Source: Alphaproteobacteria bacterium
GTDB taxonomy: Bacteria; Pseudomonadota; Alphaproteobacteria; CAAHEQ01; UBA3637
Assembly: GCA_015062385.1 (NCBI GenBank)
Contig: SUUT01000003.1
Location: forward strand, 1 to 63,783
Reading direction: 5' to 3'
DNA: 63,783 nt
Made by a program: the position numbers and the translations under genes. Numbering within the stretch: the first letter of the stretch is position 1; each line of letters opens with the position of its first letter. Below, piece by piece: positions 18,801 to 27,484 of the stretch. Under the pieces are notes generated by a model. That model did no database searches. It was not told the DNA's origin and was given only the letters and a program-made list of their open reading frames with translations.

Positions 18801-19931
18801 ATGGCAAAACAGAAAAAAGAAAAAGTTGTAGTTGTTCAAGAGGCTGATTTTGTTGAAGAAAAAACCGTTACGCCGGAAAAAGGCGGATTGAAGAAAAGTA
18901 CGATTGTTATCGGAGCCTTGTTGTTGGGGGCTGCTGCTGTTTGGGGTGTAATCGGATATCAGTCAATGTCTCAAAATACGGGAAAGTCCATTTTGGGTAA
19001 ATATTTTCAAGGAGAAAAAAAAGGTCAGGTTGTGGCTACAATCGATGGGGATAATATTTATTTGGCGGACATTAAAAATGTTGCTGAACAAATTCCGCAG
19101 TTGGCAGAATTGCCGTTTGATATGATTTATCCGCAGTTGTTACAAAAATATATTACAAAAGAAATTGTTTATCGTTCGGCACAGGATTCGGATATTCAAA
19201 ATGATCCACATGTGCAGATTGCCTTAAAAGAAGCAAGAGATACGATTTTAAGTAAAGCTTATTTGGAAAAAAGAATTTCTGAACTGGCAACTCCGGAAAA
19301 ATTGCAGGAATTGTATCAAGCAGAAGTTAAAAATATGGAACGGCAAGATGAAGTACATGCTCGTCATATTTTGGTCAGAACGGAAAAGGAAGCCCGTGAC
19401 ATATTGGTTCAACTAGAAGCTGGGGCTGATTTTAAAATGTTAGCTGATACAAAGTCATTGGATGCAGAAAACGGTAATGGTGGTGACTTGGGCTATTTTC
19501 AAAAAAATATGATGATTCCGGAGTTTGGAGAAGCTGTTTTTGCTTTAAAGAAAGGTCAGTTATCTAAACCGATTAAAACACCATTTGGATGGCACATTGT
19601 TTTGGTAGAAGATAGACGTTTAGCTGCTCCGCCGGCATTTGAAGATGTTCAAGAACAATTAAGACAGTTATTCGTTGAACGTAATATTCAAAATATTTTA
19701 CATCAGGAAGAAGTAAAGCATAACGTAAAAGTGCTTGTTCCGACACTACGTCAACCCAAAGATGCAGCAGAGGCAATCAAGGAGATTCAATCTGCTGTTT
19801 TGGATGAAACAGATGCGAAAGAAACGGTGTCGGATTCTACTGAATTGACAGAAAAATCAGCGGTTGAAGATGTTTCTGTTCCGGAGGGGGTATCTGAAAA
19901 TATTAAAACACAAGAAAATGGTGTACAATAA
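18801..19931 (+). CDS. Membrane-anchored PpiC-type peptidyl-prolyl isomerase
   Basis: A 376-residue envelope foldase. A cytoplasmic basic stretch precedes one membrane anchor (about 32-52). A SurA/PrsA-like chaperone region follows, then a parvulin domain (about 185-280) opening with ARHILVRTEKEA and containing GGDLGYF and PFGWHIV. The C-terminal 60 residues are acidic and Ser/Thr/Glu-rich. The ribosome-binding site is AAAGGAG. It has its own promoter and a strong terminator, so it is monocistronic. Likely client proteins are secreted or outer-membrane proteins. Confidence 0.92.
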   Translation: MAKQKKEKVVVVQEADFVEEKTVTPEKGGLKKSTIVIGALLLGAAAVWGVIGYQSMSQNTGKSILGKYFQGEKKGQVVATIDGDNIYLADIKNVAEQIPQLAELPFDMIYPQLLQKYITKEIVYRSAQDSDIQNDPHVQIALKEARDTILSKAYLEKRISELATPEKLQELYQAEVKNMERQDEVHARHILVRTEKEARDILVQLEAGADFKMLADTKSLDAENGNGGDLGYFQKNMMIPEFGEAVFALKKGQLSKPIKTPFGWHIVLVEDRRLAAPPAFEDVQEQLRQLFVERNIQNILHQEEVKHNVKVLVPTLRQPKDAAEAIKEIQSAVLDETDAKETVSDSTELTEKSAVEDVSVPEGVSENIKTQENGVQ

Positions 19932-19952
19932 TTATAAGAGAACGTGATAAAA

Positions 19953-19979
19953 GGCATCCATTATGTGGATGCCTTTTTT
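19953..19979 (+). terminator. Intrinsic terminator after the PpiC gene
   Basis: An 8-bp perfect stem, GGCATCCA/TGGATGCC, with a 5-base loop (TTATG) is followed by six T residues. Confidence 0.92.
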
Positions 19980-20133
19980 ATTGTGGACAAGAAAAGATTG
20001 ATTTAAAATGATATCTCTCCCTACGTGAATAGAGGGGGGGGTACATGACATAAGTTTTGGTTGGGGAGTTGATACTGTTTTGTGTATTTTTTTTATGTGA
20101 TGTGAAAATAATTTTAAAATGTGAAAAAAAAGA

Positions 20134-20162
20134 TTGTGCTTTTGTGGGAACTCTGATATAAT
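20134..20162 (+). promoter_or_regulatory. Strong sigma70-type promoter for the two-gene unit
   Basis: TTGTGC (20134-20139) and a perfect TATAAT (20157-20162) are 17 bases apart. The start codon of the coiled-coil gene is 44 bases downstream. A run of eight G residues (20034-20041) lies about 90 bases further upstream. Confidence 0.65.
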
Positions 20163-20206
20163 AACTTAAATATCTATTTAAGTATTTTGTATTTAAGGAG
20201 GTTAAA

Positions 20207-21226
20207 ATGAGTGATGATAGATGCCCAAGCAGTATTACGGCAATTGGATTGATAAAGGATTTGGTTGAAGAATGGAGAAATAACAGTATTGATGTAATTC
20301 AATCCGGAAAACAGGAGGAATTTGAAAGTAAAGTTAAACCGGAATATGATTATTATTGGTGGACTTCTTCTAAAAGCGTTGAAGGTTATTGGAACGATGA
20401 ACAAAGAAAATATGTGTCTGACGTAAAAGCGATGATGCATTGTTTTCGTTCATTTAAAGAGATATATGCAGAAAATCCCGATGCAGCAAAAAAAATACAT
20501 GAGGAGATTGTGAAACGCCATAAGAGTAAAGATTTTAGGTCTAGAAGGGCAGCAGACTTGTTGGGTGTTTATTTTTTTGGGGATGAATTGGGTTTCCCAA
20601 AAGAGTATGATTTTGAAGATGCACGTAGTCCGGACCGAAATAAACATTCAAGTCAAGAGATTGTGTTGTTGTTTGATGATGATGATTACAGTAAATATGG
20701 AAACGGTTTTTCGGATAGTCGTTTTGAAGAAGTAAATAAATTTATTTCACAACAAGAAAAATTGCAAGAAGAACAAAAAAGATTGCAAGAAGAACAAAAA
20801 AGATTGCAAGAAGAACAAGCAGCAGAAAAAGCGTGGAGGCCGGTGTGTCGAGCATTAGCTAATTGGAAGAACAAAGGATATGTTTTAAAATGGAATGAAT
20901 CTGAATCGGAATACGAACTGTGGTCTAAACCAGGATGTGAGTGGCAGTTTGGTCCAATCTCTTCTGTTAAACCAGACAAACTTCCTGACAAAGCCATTTC
21001 GAGCGAAATTGAGCTTAATAACCTGAAAAAGGAAATTAAGGAAGCGTATGATGATGCAAAAGCACATAAACAACCCCCAAAAGAAACAATGGAAAAGATG
21101 ATAGAAGAAGAGGAAAAATTAACACAAGTTCCTCAGGTAAATCAAACGCTCCGGAGACAAGGTGGTGGTGTTGCGGTTAATAATTTAGATTTAAGTGTTT
21201 ATGATAATAATAACGGTAGAGTGTAA
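20207..21226 (+). CDS. Hypothetical coiled-coil protein
   Basis: A 339-residue soluble protein with no signal peptide or membrane segment; I do not recognise the family. The N-terminal part (1-175) is mixed, with many Trp, Tyr and charged residues. Residues about 182-208 are a Gln/Glu-rich coiled coil made of a heptad (LQEEQKR) repeated almost identically at the DNA level as a 21-base unit. A second compact domain (about 209-290) has several tryptophans, and the tail is Gly/Asn-rich. AAGGAGG precedes the ATG. The next gene starts 21 bases after the stop, so the two are co-transcribed and may interact. Confidence 0.85.
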   Translation: MSDDRCPSSITAIGLIKDLVEEWRNNSIDVIQSGKQEEFESKVKPEYDYYWWTSSKSVEGYWNDEQRKYVSDVKAMMHCFRSFKEIYAENPDAAKKIHEEIVKRHKSKDFRSRRAADLLGVYFFGDELGFPKEYDFEDARSPDRNKHSSQEIVLLFDDDDYSKYGNGFSDSRFEEVNKFISQQEKLQEEQKRLQEEQKRLQEEQAAEKAWRPVCRALANWKNKGYVLKWNESESEYELWSKPGCEWQFGPISSVKPDKLPDKAISSEIELNNLKKEIKEAYDDAKAHKQPPKETMEKMIEEEEKLTQVPQVNQTLRRQGGGVAVNNLDLSVYDNNNGRV

Positions 21227-21247
21227 AAGAGATGGGGAGTAAAGATT

Positions 21248-24200
21248 ATGACGGATTCAAATGAAGCAGCAAGAAATTCTTATAAAAAAGTTTGTGAAGC
21301 TGTAATTGCTTTAAGAAGTTCCGGTATTCCAAATGTTGAAGTGATTGAAAATGAGGTCGGAGATTTTGTTGTGCGATTTCCGGAAGGACAATTAGATACA
21401 AATCCTCAATTAAAAGAGCTAGCCGTATCATTAATGAATGCACAAACGGAATATCAAAAGGGTGGACGGTTAGATGAAACTGTTCGAAGAGAAATTATGA
21501 ATACAGTCCAGCAAGAACAAGAGTCTGCTCAAAAACAGGAAACAGCCAAAGAAAAATACACAAAAGTTTGTCAATTGGTTGTGGAATTAAGAAACAGTGG
21601 AGAAGAAGGACTGACTGTTGAAGAAGAAAACGGAAAATTTGTTGTAAAGAAAAACGGAGCTGTTATTGATATTAATGCATTGGCAGCAGATAATGCTTTA
21701 AGACAAAAAATAGAAGCGTTAAATGTAGCACAAGCAGAATATGAACAAACAGGCATTCAATTGGCTAATAATGTTAAAGAAGAAATTATGAATACGGTTC
21801 AACAAGAACACGCTTCAGCTCGGCAAGAAGAAACAGCCAAAGAAAAATACACAAAAGTTTGTCAATTGGTTGTGGAATTAAGAAACAGTGGAGAAGAAGG
21901 ACTGACTGTTGAAGAAGAAAACGGAAAATTTGTTGTAAAGAAAAACGGAGCTGTTATTGATATTAATGCATTGGCAGCAGATAGTGCTTTAAGACAAAAA
22001 ATAGAAGCGTTAAATGCAGCACAAGCAGAATATGAACAAACAGGCATTCAATTGGCTAATAATGTTAAAACAGAAATTATGAATACGGTCCAGCAAGAAC
22101 ATGAGTCTGCTCAAAAACAGGAAACAGCCAAAGAAAAATACACAAAAGTTTGTCAATTAGTTGTGGAATTAAGAAACAGTGGAGAAGAAGGACTGACTGT
22201 TGAAGAAGAAAACGGGAAGTTTGTTGTGAAGAAAAACGGAGCTGTTATTGATATTAATGCATTGGCAGCAGATAATGCTTTAAGACAAAAAATAGAAGCA
22301 TTAAATGCAGCACAAGATACCTATGCACAAACGGGTGCTCAATTGGCAGATGATGTTAAAATAGGAATTATGCATGCCGTTGCGTTATATACCCAAGTAA
22401 ATTTGGCTGAAATTGCTTTAACATCCGAATCTGGAATAACAGTTGACTGGAGTAATGGGGAATTTGTCGTAAAAAGGAATGGTGAAGTTGTGGATACAGC
22501 TCAGTTGCCGGAGACAGATCCGTTGAAAGGTAAAATAGAAGCATTAAGTGTTGCTCAACAGGCTTATTCATTAAACGGATATCTCTTGAATGATGTGGTT
22601 AAGTCTGAAATTAAAGCATCTGTTCAGTCTCGTGCCGATGAAAATCAAAGAAAAGCAAATGCGTTGTATGCAGACATTCAGTATATTGCCGCCTATATTA
22701 ATACAAAAGAAGGTTTTGAAGCATCTGTTGAAACAAATGGTGTATTAACAGTAAAAGGTAAAAATGGTGAAACAATTTCCGTGGAAAATTTAGTATCGGA
22801 AAATCTTATTTCGCAAGAGGCACTTAATAGTTTACAAGAAAAATCGGCAGAACTGGCTAAATTGGGTGTAATGCCTACAAATACAGAACAGATTGCAAAG
22901 GAACAGGTTGAGAGAATAAAAACGGATAAAGAAACGTATGATAAAGTATTACAGAATCGTTTTTATATTCATAAATTAACCGGTTATGAAATTCAGGAAA
23001 AAGACGGACAGTTTTTTGCTGTTAAAGACGAAAAGCAAATTCCGTTAAAAGATTTCAAACATGAGGCGATTGAACCACCAATTATCCAAGATTTGTGTGC
23101 GGGATATGATGTATATAAACGGATTGAGACGGTAATTTCTGAACAGGATAAAAAACAGGCGGATGAAGTTTCTCAATCAAAATTGTATGATGAATTAATA
23201 TATAATATAGTGTATTTGGAAGTGTGGGCAGATTATAAGCTTGCATTAATTGGGGATAGGAACGAAGCTGTCAATAACAAATATCCGGATGAAAAACTGG
23301 GTTTGGATGAATTCAGAAAAAAATTACCGGAAGGTATGCAGGAAAAGTTAGATGTTGTTCGTAAATATTATAAGTTATTTCAATCGGTTAATGAAGGGGA
23401 TAAGGAAAAACAAGTATCGAATGTAAAATGCAAACTTAAAGAAGATGTTTTGGCGGCACATAAAACTGCTGCGTATAATGTTGCCTATTTAGAGGCACTT
23501 GGTTATCAAGTTGATTTAGATGCCGGAAAAGTGACACAAAACGGGGCTGAGATTAGTTTGGAACCTAAATTGCAACAGAAATTAGACGAAGCAAGAAATG
23601 CTAGGAACTTGGTTAATTATGATGGTGAACAGTTGCGAGACAGATTGGCGATATCGAAGGATGAATTAGAACAAATTGCATTGACTCAACGCAGTAAAGC
23701 CGAACAAGATGTTAATGCTGAAAGGAATGGTCGCTCAATTCCTTCTGAAGAGGCTGGAATTAAGGCTTTAGAACAAGCAGCATTTGTTCAAAATTGTATA
23801 AGCATTTTGACAGGGTATTCTATCTCTCCGATTGTAAATGAAAATGGTGATATTTCCGGTTGGTCAGTGAAGGATGCGGAAGGCACAGAACGTGTTTTAG
23901 CTGATGCAAATGCAGTTCTTCAAGATGAAGTTTTACAAAGAAAAGTTCCAGCAGATAGTTTGAATGCGATGGTAGTTCTTTATTCAGAAGTTACAAATGA
24001 GCAGAAAAAAGCAGGAACACCTTTAACACAGGAACAGATAAATAAAGTAATCGGTGTACAACTGCAGGTTGCTAAACAAAGTGTTCAGAATGCAAAAGTG
24101 GCTCGGTCAAAGATTGAGTATGTTAGAGCATACATCAAAGAAAAGCATCAAATAGATCTTATTACACAAAGAGATGAAACAACCGGAGAAATAAAGTGGG

Positions 24201-25792
24201 GGTATTTAACTACCACGGAAGGTGAACAACAAATGTTTGTTTCTTTGGAAGAAATGGCAAGTCAAAATCTGATTACAGCAGAACAGATGGTTGCTTTAAC
24301 GGAAAATACGACTTATCTTCAAGAGTTAGGGGTTGAATTGGATTCTGTCACTGTACAAAATATTATCCAAGAGCAAGCCCGATTAGCTCATGATGCTGTT
24401 TTGCGTGAACAGACTGAAAATAATCCGGCACTCGCAGATGCTTTCAAAAAAGCAACGATTGTTCATAATGGATTACAAATATTAACCGGTTGGTCTATTA
24501 TGCCGGTTGTTGAAAACGGACAAATTACCGGATGGGCAATTAAAGATGCGGAAGGAAGAGAAAAAACAGAGGCAGATTTAAATGGAATAATGCCGGAAGC
24601 AAATGTTCAAAAATTAAAAACATTGTATGCTGATGTTGTCCATATTGCTCAAGAGGCAGGAACACCGGTAACGGCAGATATGATACAGCAAGAACTTCCG
24701 GCAACGCAACAGGATGCTCAAAGATCTGTTGAAACGTTAAAAACATCTTATCAACTAATGTCTTATACGCAGGCACTTGTTAAGAAAAAAGCACAAATTG
24801 ATTTGACATTTACAGTAGATGGTATTACGGCAAAAAAAGCTGATGGTACGGATGTATCTTTAGATGAATTAGTTGCAGGGGGTATTTTAACGGCGGAAGA
24901 GTTGGCCTCGTTACAGCGTAATCATGTGACATATTATGCTCAGGGTTTTGAATTAGATAATAAAACTGCCGAAAAAATTAAAGCAGAGCAGATTCATCGG
25001 GTAAATGATGCTGATAAAGAGAATCAAGATGATGAACATTCTGACGATGAGCACAAAGGTGACGATGCAAAAGGAGATGATGAGGGTAACAATGAAGAAG
25101 ATCATAAAGTAGAAACACCGGAACAACGTGCAGCACGGCGTCGGTTGGAATTGATGAAAAAACCACATCGGACTTCTCAGGAAGAAAAGGAATTAGAACG
25201 GTTGAATAATGAAAGAAGACGTGCATTAGAAAAAAGATTAGCCGAAGAAGGAGAATTGCCTTTGCAAGAGATGCAAGAGTTAACTTGGCTTCAACAAAGA
25301 GATGCGGCACAGCAGCTACCAAAATCTCCTGCAACTCCGAAAGGAATTCCCACTTATTCAGGTGGAAGTCATGGTGGTGGATCCGGTGGTGGCACAACAG
25401 TGTCGGGTAAACCAACTGATTCCACCACTTTATCAGAAGATGATAAAAATAAATTAGCTTCTGCTGTTGTTGAGGGTGAACAGAAGGGCTTTTTGGCTCG
25501 TAATTGGGAGTGGATTGTTGGAGCGGTTGCAGCTGTTGCCGTTGCTATCGGGGCATTTTTCTTAATTCGTAAACAGAAAAAGAAAACAGATAAAGCAAAA
25601 GATGAAGTTAAAACTTTAACTGGACAGGTTTCAGATTTACAAACAAAAGTTGATGAGCTTTCAAAAGGAAATTCTGAAAACTCGGCATCTTCTGCTTTGG
25701 CAAATAGTGGAACAGCTGTTAATGTCGATTCATTATCAGATGATAAAAGTGCTAGACAGCTTATATATGATTCACAGACGAAATCAATGTAA
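21248..25792 (+). CDS. Large repeat protein with C-terminal membrane anchor
   Basis: This 1514-residue protein has no signal peptide. The N-terminal third holds at least four copies of a roughly 97-residue module (core YTKVCQLVVELRNSGEEGL then FVVKKNGAVIDINALAAD); three are almost identical in DNA. The middle has more divergent relatives, including a pair with GYSISPIVNENG and GWSIMPVVENGQ. Residues about 1255-1290 are Asp/Glu/His-rich, followed by a basic helical stretch and a Gly/Ser linker. One membrane segment (about 1418-1438) follows, then a coiled-coil tail. Topology suggests a membrane-tethered protein with a very large domain on one side. No known family was recognised. Confidence 0.85.
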   Translation: MTDSNEAARNSYKKVCEAVIALRSSGIPNVEVIENEVGDFVVRFPEGQLDTNPQLKELAVSLMNAQTEYQKGGRLDETVRREIMNTVQQEQESAQKQETAKEKYTKVCQLVVELRNSGEEGLTVEEENGKFVVKKNGAVIDINALAADNALRQKIEALNVAQAEYEQTGIQLANNVKEEIMNTVQQEHASARQEETAKEKYTKVCQLVVELRNSGEEGLTVEEENGKFVVKKNGAVIDINALAADSALRQKIEALNAAQAEYEQTGIQLANNVKTEIMNTVQQEHESAQKQETAKEKYTKVCQLVVELRNSGEEGLTVEEENGKFVVKKNGAVIDINALAADNALRQKIEALNAAQDTYAQTGAQLADDVKIGIMHAVALYTQVNLAEIALTSESGITVDWSNGEFVVKRNGEVVDTAQLPETDPLKGKIEALSVAQQAYSLNGYLLNDVVKSEIKASVQSRADENQRKANALYADIQYIAAYINTKEGFEASVETNGVLTVKGKNGETISVENLVSENLISQEALNSLQEKSAELAKLGVMPTNTEQIAKEQVERIKTDKETYDKVLQNRFYIHKLTGYEIQEKDGQFFAVKDEKQIPLKDFKHEAIEPPIIQDLCAGYDVYKRIETVISEQDKKQADEVSQSKLYDELIYNIVYLEVWADYKLALIGDRNEAVNNKYPDEKLGLDEFRKKLPEGMQEKLDVVRKYYKLFQSVNEGDKEKQVSNVKCKLKEDVLAAHKTAAYNVAYLEALGYQVDLDAGKVTQNGAEISLEPKLQQKLDEARNARNLVNYDGEQLRDRLAISKDELEQIALTQRSKAEQDVNAERNGRSIPSEEAGIKALEQAAFVQNCISILTGYSISPIVNENGDISGWSVKDAEGTERVLADANAVLQDEVLQRKVPADSLNAMVVLYSEVTNEQKKAGTPLTQEQINKVIGVQLQVAKQSVQNAKVARSKIEYVRAYIKEKHQIDLITQRDETTGEIKWGYLTTTEGEQQMFVSLEEMASQNLITAEQMVALTENTTYLQELGVELDSVTVQNIIQEQARLAHDAVLREQTENNPALADAFKKATIVHNGLQILTGWSIMPVVENGQITGWAIKDAEGREKTEADLNGIMPEANVQKLKTLYADVVHIAQEAGTPVTADMIQQELPATQQDAQRSVETLKTSYQLMSYTQALVKKKAQIDLTFTVDGITAKKADGTDVSLDELVAGGILTAEELASLQRNHVTYYAQGFELDNKTAEKIKAEQIHRVNDADKENQDDEHSDDEHKGDDAKGDDEGNNEEDHKVETPEQRAARRRLELMKKPHRTSQEEKELERLNNERRRALEKRLAEEGELPLQEMQELTWLQQRDAAQQLPKSPATPKGIPTYSGGSHGGGSGGGTTVSGKPTDSTTLSEDDKNKLASAVVEGEQKGFLARNWEWIVGAVAAVAVAIGAFFLIRKQKKKTDKAKDEVKTLTGQVSDLQTKVDELSKGNSENSASSALANSGTAVNVDSLSDDKSARQLIYDSQTKSM
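21540..22330 (+). repeat. Tandem 291-bp repeat (97 codons)
   Basis: The string AAACAGCCAA recurs at 21540, 21831 and 22122, exactly 291 bases apart, within three almost identical units; the third begins to diverge after about 22315. A more divergent relative of the same module precedes them (from about 21263). The period keeps the reading frame. Confidence 0.9.
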
Positions 25793-25813
25793 GCAGTGAA
25801 GATCTTTATTTTT

Positions 25814-25841
25814 CCCCTGTCAGATTGATTTTTGGCAGGGG
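25814..25841 (+). other. Hairpin downstream of the large repeat protein
   Basis: CCCCTGTC (25814-25821) pairs with GGCAGGGG (25834-25841), eight pairs with one G-U, around a 12-base loop. No T tract follows on the plus strand, so it may protect a 3' end or stop transcription only weakly. Confidence 0.4.
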
Positions 25842-25898
25842 ATGTTAATATTCAAATGTATGTATATTCAAAAAAATATATTTAGAGTAAAAAATAGG

Positions 25899-25928
25899 TT
25901 GACAATTTTTTTTTGGAAGATTAATACT
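25899..25928 (+). promoter_or_regulatory. Promoter of the leu leader-leuA transcript
   Basis: A perfect TTGACA (25899-25904) is followed after 18 bases by AATACT (25923-25928); TAATAC one base earlier is an alternative -10 box. Transcription would start close to 25935, which is the first base of the leader-peptide ATG. Confidence 0.6.
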
Positions 25929-25934
25929 AAACTT

Positions 25935-26024
25935 ATGATGCAACAATTAAACTTACAAAATTTGTTATTGTTATGCTTGCTTTTGTTAGGAATTGAAAAA
26001 CCAAACAGAAGGGCTTTGTTGTAA
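25935..26024 (+). CDS. leuL: Leucine-rich leader peptide of leuA
   Basis: The 29-residue peptide begins MMQQLNLQN and continues with two runs of four leucines, LLLLCLLLL, ending in RRALL; 12 of 29 codons are for leucine. It lies just upstream of an antiterminator/terminator pair and leuA, the classical layout of amino-acid attenuation: ribosome stalling at Leu codons when charged leucyl-tRNA is low would favour the antiterminator. No ribosome-binding site lies at a working distance (the nearest, GGAAG, is 15 bases away) and the promoter predicts initiation at or next to the ATG, so translation is probably leaderless. Either of two adjacent ATGs could serve; the first is given. Confidence 0.82.
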   Translation: MMQQLNLQNLLLLCLLLLGIEKPNRRALL

Positions 26025-26064
26025 TTTTATTTAATATTTAATTTGATTTTACAAAACACCCTTC
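26008..26064 (+). promoter_or_regulatory. leu attenuator antiterminator pairing
   Basis: GAAGGG (26008-26013) and TTTGT (26015-26019), inside the end of the leader-peptide gene, can pair with CCCTTC (26059-26064) and ACAAA (26051-26055). This uses the 5' arm of the terminator and so excludes it. CAACAA (25941-25946) could instead pair with TTGTTG (26016-26021), a possible protector stem when the ribosome is not stalled. Confidence 0.65.
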
Positions 26065-26077
26065 GGGGTGTTTTTTT
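26055..26077 (+). terminator. leu attenuator terminator
   Basis: AACACCC and GGGTGTT form a 7-bp stem with a stable TTCG tetraloop, followed by five further T residues. It lies between the leader-peptide stop and the leuA ribosome-binding site. Confidence 0.88.
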
Positions 26078-26096
26078 ATTAACAGGAGAAAGGAAA

Positions 26097-27410
26097 ATGT
26101 CAGAAAATATTTGTACAACATCTAATCAATCGGAAAATATAGCGAACAACAGAATTATCTTTTTTGATTCGACATTACGTGACGGAGAACAGATTCCAGG
26201 AGCGGCTATGACTTTGACTGAAAAAATAAAAATAGCACAGCAACTAACAAAAATGGGTGTGGATGTTATTGAAGCCGGTTTTGCAGGATCTTCTCCAACA
26301 GATTGGATGGCAATTCGGTTAATTTCAGAACAATGTGCTTCTGAAAAAACAAAAATTTGTTCTTTATCCCGTTGTCATGAAAAAGATATCCAGGCTTCAA
26401 TAACCGCATTGGCTCCGGCTATTCAAAAAAATGCAGCACGTATTCATGTTTTTGTTGCTACAAGTGAAAAACACATGAAAACAAAGTTAGGCAAAACAAA
26501 AGAAGAAGTGTTGAATATGATACGTCAAGGAGTTGGTTTGGCGAAAAAATATGTTGCGGACATAGAGTTTTCAGCAGAGGACGCATTTAATTCTGATAGA
26601 GATTTTTTAGCAAAATGCATAAAAACAGCTATTCAATATGGGGCTACGACCATTAATTTGCCGGATACGGTTGGAGAGGCTGCTCATTTTCAATATTATG
26701 AATTTATTAAAGATATAATTGATCGTGTACAAGCTCCACAACATATTGTTTTTTCTGTGCATTGTCATAATGATAAAGGTTTGGCGACATCAAATTCATT
26801 GATGGGATTAATGGCCGGGGCACGACAGGTTGAGTGTTGTATGAATGGGTTGGGTGAACGGGCAGGAAATGCTGCATTGGAAGAAATTGCAATGGCTATT
26901 CAGTCTTCACCAAATGTATATCCTTTTGAATTTCAGTTGGATACAACAAAAATTACGGAAACAGCACATCTTGTTTCTGCATTAACCGGCATCAAGATAT
27001 CGCCCTGTAAAGCGGTTGTTGGACAAAATGCATTTAGTCACGCATCCGGTGTTCATCAAGATGGTGTATTAAAGGGATGGGCACAAGGTATTCAAGGAAT
27101 TTATGGGGCCATTAATCCCAAATCTGTGGGGGCACAGGAAAATATTGTAATTACAAGACATTCCGGAATTCGAGCGGTTATGTATATGATGGAGAAAATT
27201 GGAGTTCCTGTGTCTTCGGTTGAGGCAACGGCTATATTAGAACGGATTAAGTGTTCGGGGAAAAAGATTATTTCTCCTGAACTGTTGGTGGATATGAAAC
27301 AGGCAGGTCCGATTAAAGCTCGTCATATTGGAAAGCATGTCTGTATTCCGATTGGTCCAAAAATGATTCGGATTTGTGCCGAATCACAATTTTCTAAAAT
27401 TAACTCGTAA
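26097..27410 (+). CDS. leuA: 2-isopropylmalate synthase, short form
   Basis: LeuA condenses acetyl-CoA with 2-oxoisovalerate, the first step of leucine synthesis. The 437 residues carry DSTLRDGEQIPGAAMT, the metal-binding HCHNDKG, NGLGERAGNAALEE and HASGVHQDGVLKG. The ATG with AGGAGAAAGG is chosen; an earlier in-frame codon lies in the attenuator stem. Typical LeuA has about 500 or more residues with a C-terminal leucine-binding regulatory domain; here only a short linker subdomain follows the catalytic barrel. Homocitrate or citramalate synthase are alternatives on sequence alone, but the Leu-rich leader argues for leuA. No other leu genes are nearby. Confidence 0.9.
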   Translation: MSENICTTSNQSENIANNRIIFFDSTLRDGEQIPGAAMTLTEKIKIAQQLTKMGVDVIEAGFAGSSPTDWMAIRLISEQCASEKTKICSLSRCHEKDIQASITALAPAIQKNAARIHVFVATSEKHMKTKLGKTKEEVLNMIRQGVGLAKKYVADIEFSAEDAFNSDRDFLAKCIKTAIQYGATTINLPDTVGEAAHFQYYEFIKDIIDRVQAPQHIVFSVHCHNDKGLATSNSLMGLMAGARQVECCMNGLGERAGNAALEEIAMAIQSSPNVYPFEFQLDTTKITETAHLVSALTGIKISPCKAVVGQNAFSHASGVHQDGVLKGWAQGIQGIYGAINPKSVGAQENIVITRHSGIRAVMYMMEKIGVPVSSVEATAILERIKCSGKKIISPELLVDMKQAGPIKARHIGKHVCIPIGPKMIRICAESQFSKINS

Positions 27411-27417
27411 TGAGTAC

Positions 27418-27445
27418 TTGACAAAGAAAAAGGTTTAGTGATAAG
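27418..27445 (+). promoter_or_regulatory. Candidate promoter for ndk
   Basis: TTGACA (27418-27423) starts eight bases after the leuA stop codon; GATAAG (27440-27445) follows after 16 bases. ndk starts 39 bases further on. Confidence 0.5.
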
Positions 27446-27484
27446 GTATGCTCAGTTTAAATGCTAAAAAAAAGGAGATTTAAA

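Noticed and set aside
20100-20150. A possible third copy of the dispersed element
   Set aside because: AAAATGTGAAAAAAA and a nearby TTGTGC resemble part of the element, but the similarity is limited to a low-complexity stretch and the orientation relative to the downstream gene is opposite.
25842-25934. N-terminal extension of the leu leader peptide
   Set aside because: The extra codons include the TTGACA promoter and have no ribosome-binding site; the peptide is taken from the ATG at 25935.
26043-26096. Upstream start for leuA
   Set aside because: It would be translated through the attenuator hairpin; the ATG at 26097 has a good ribosome-binding site.
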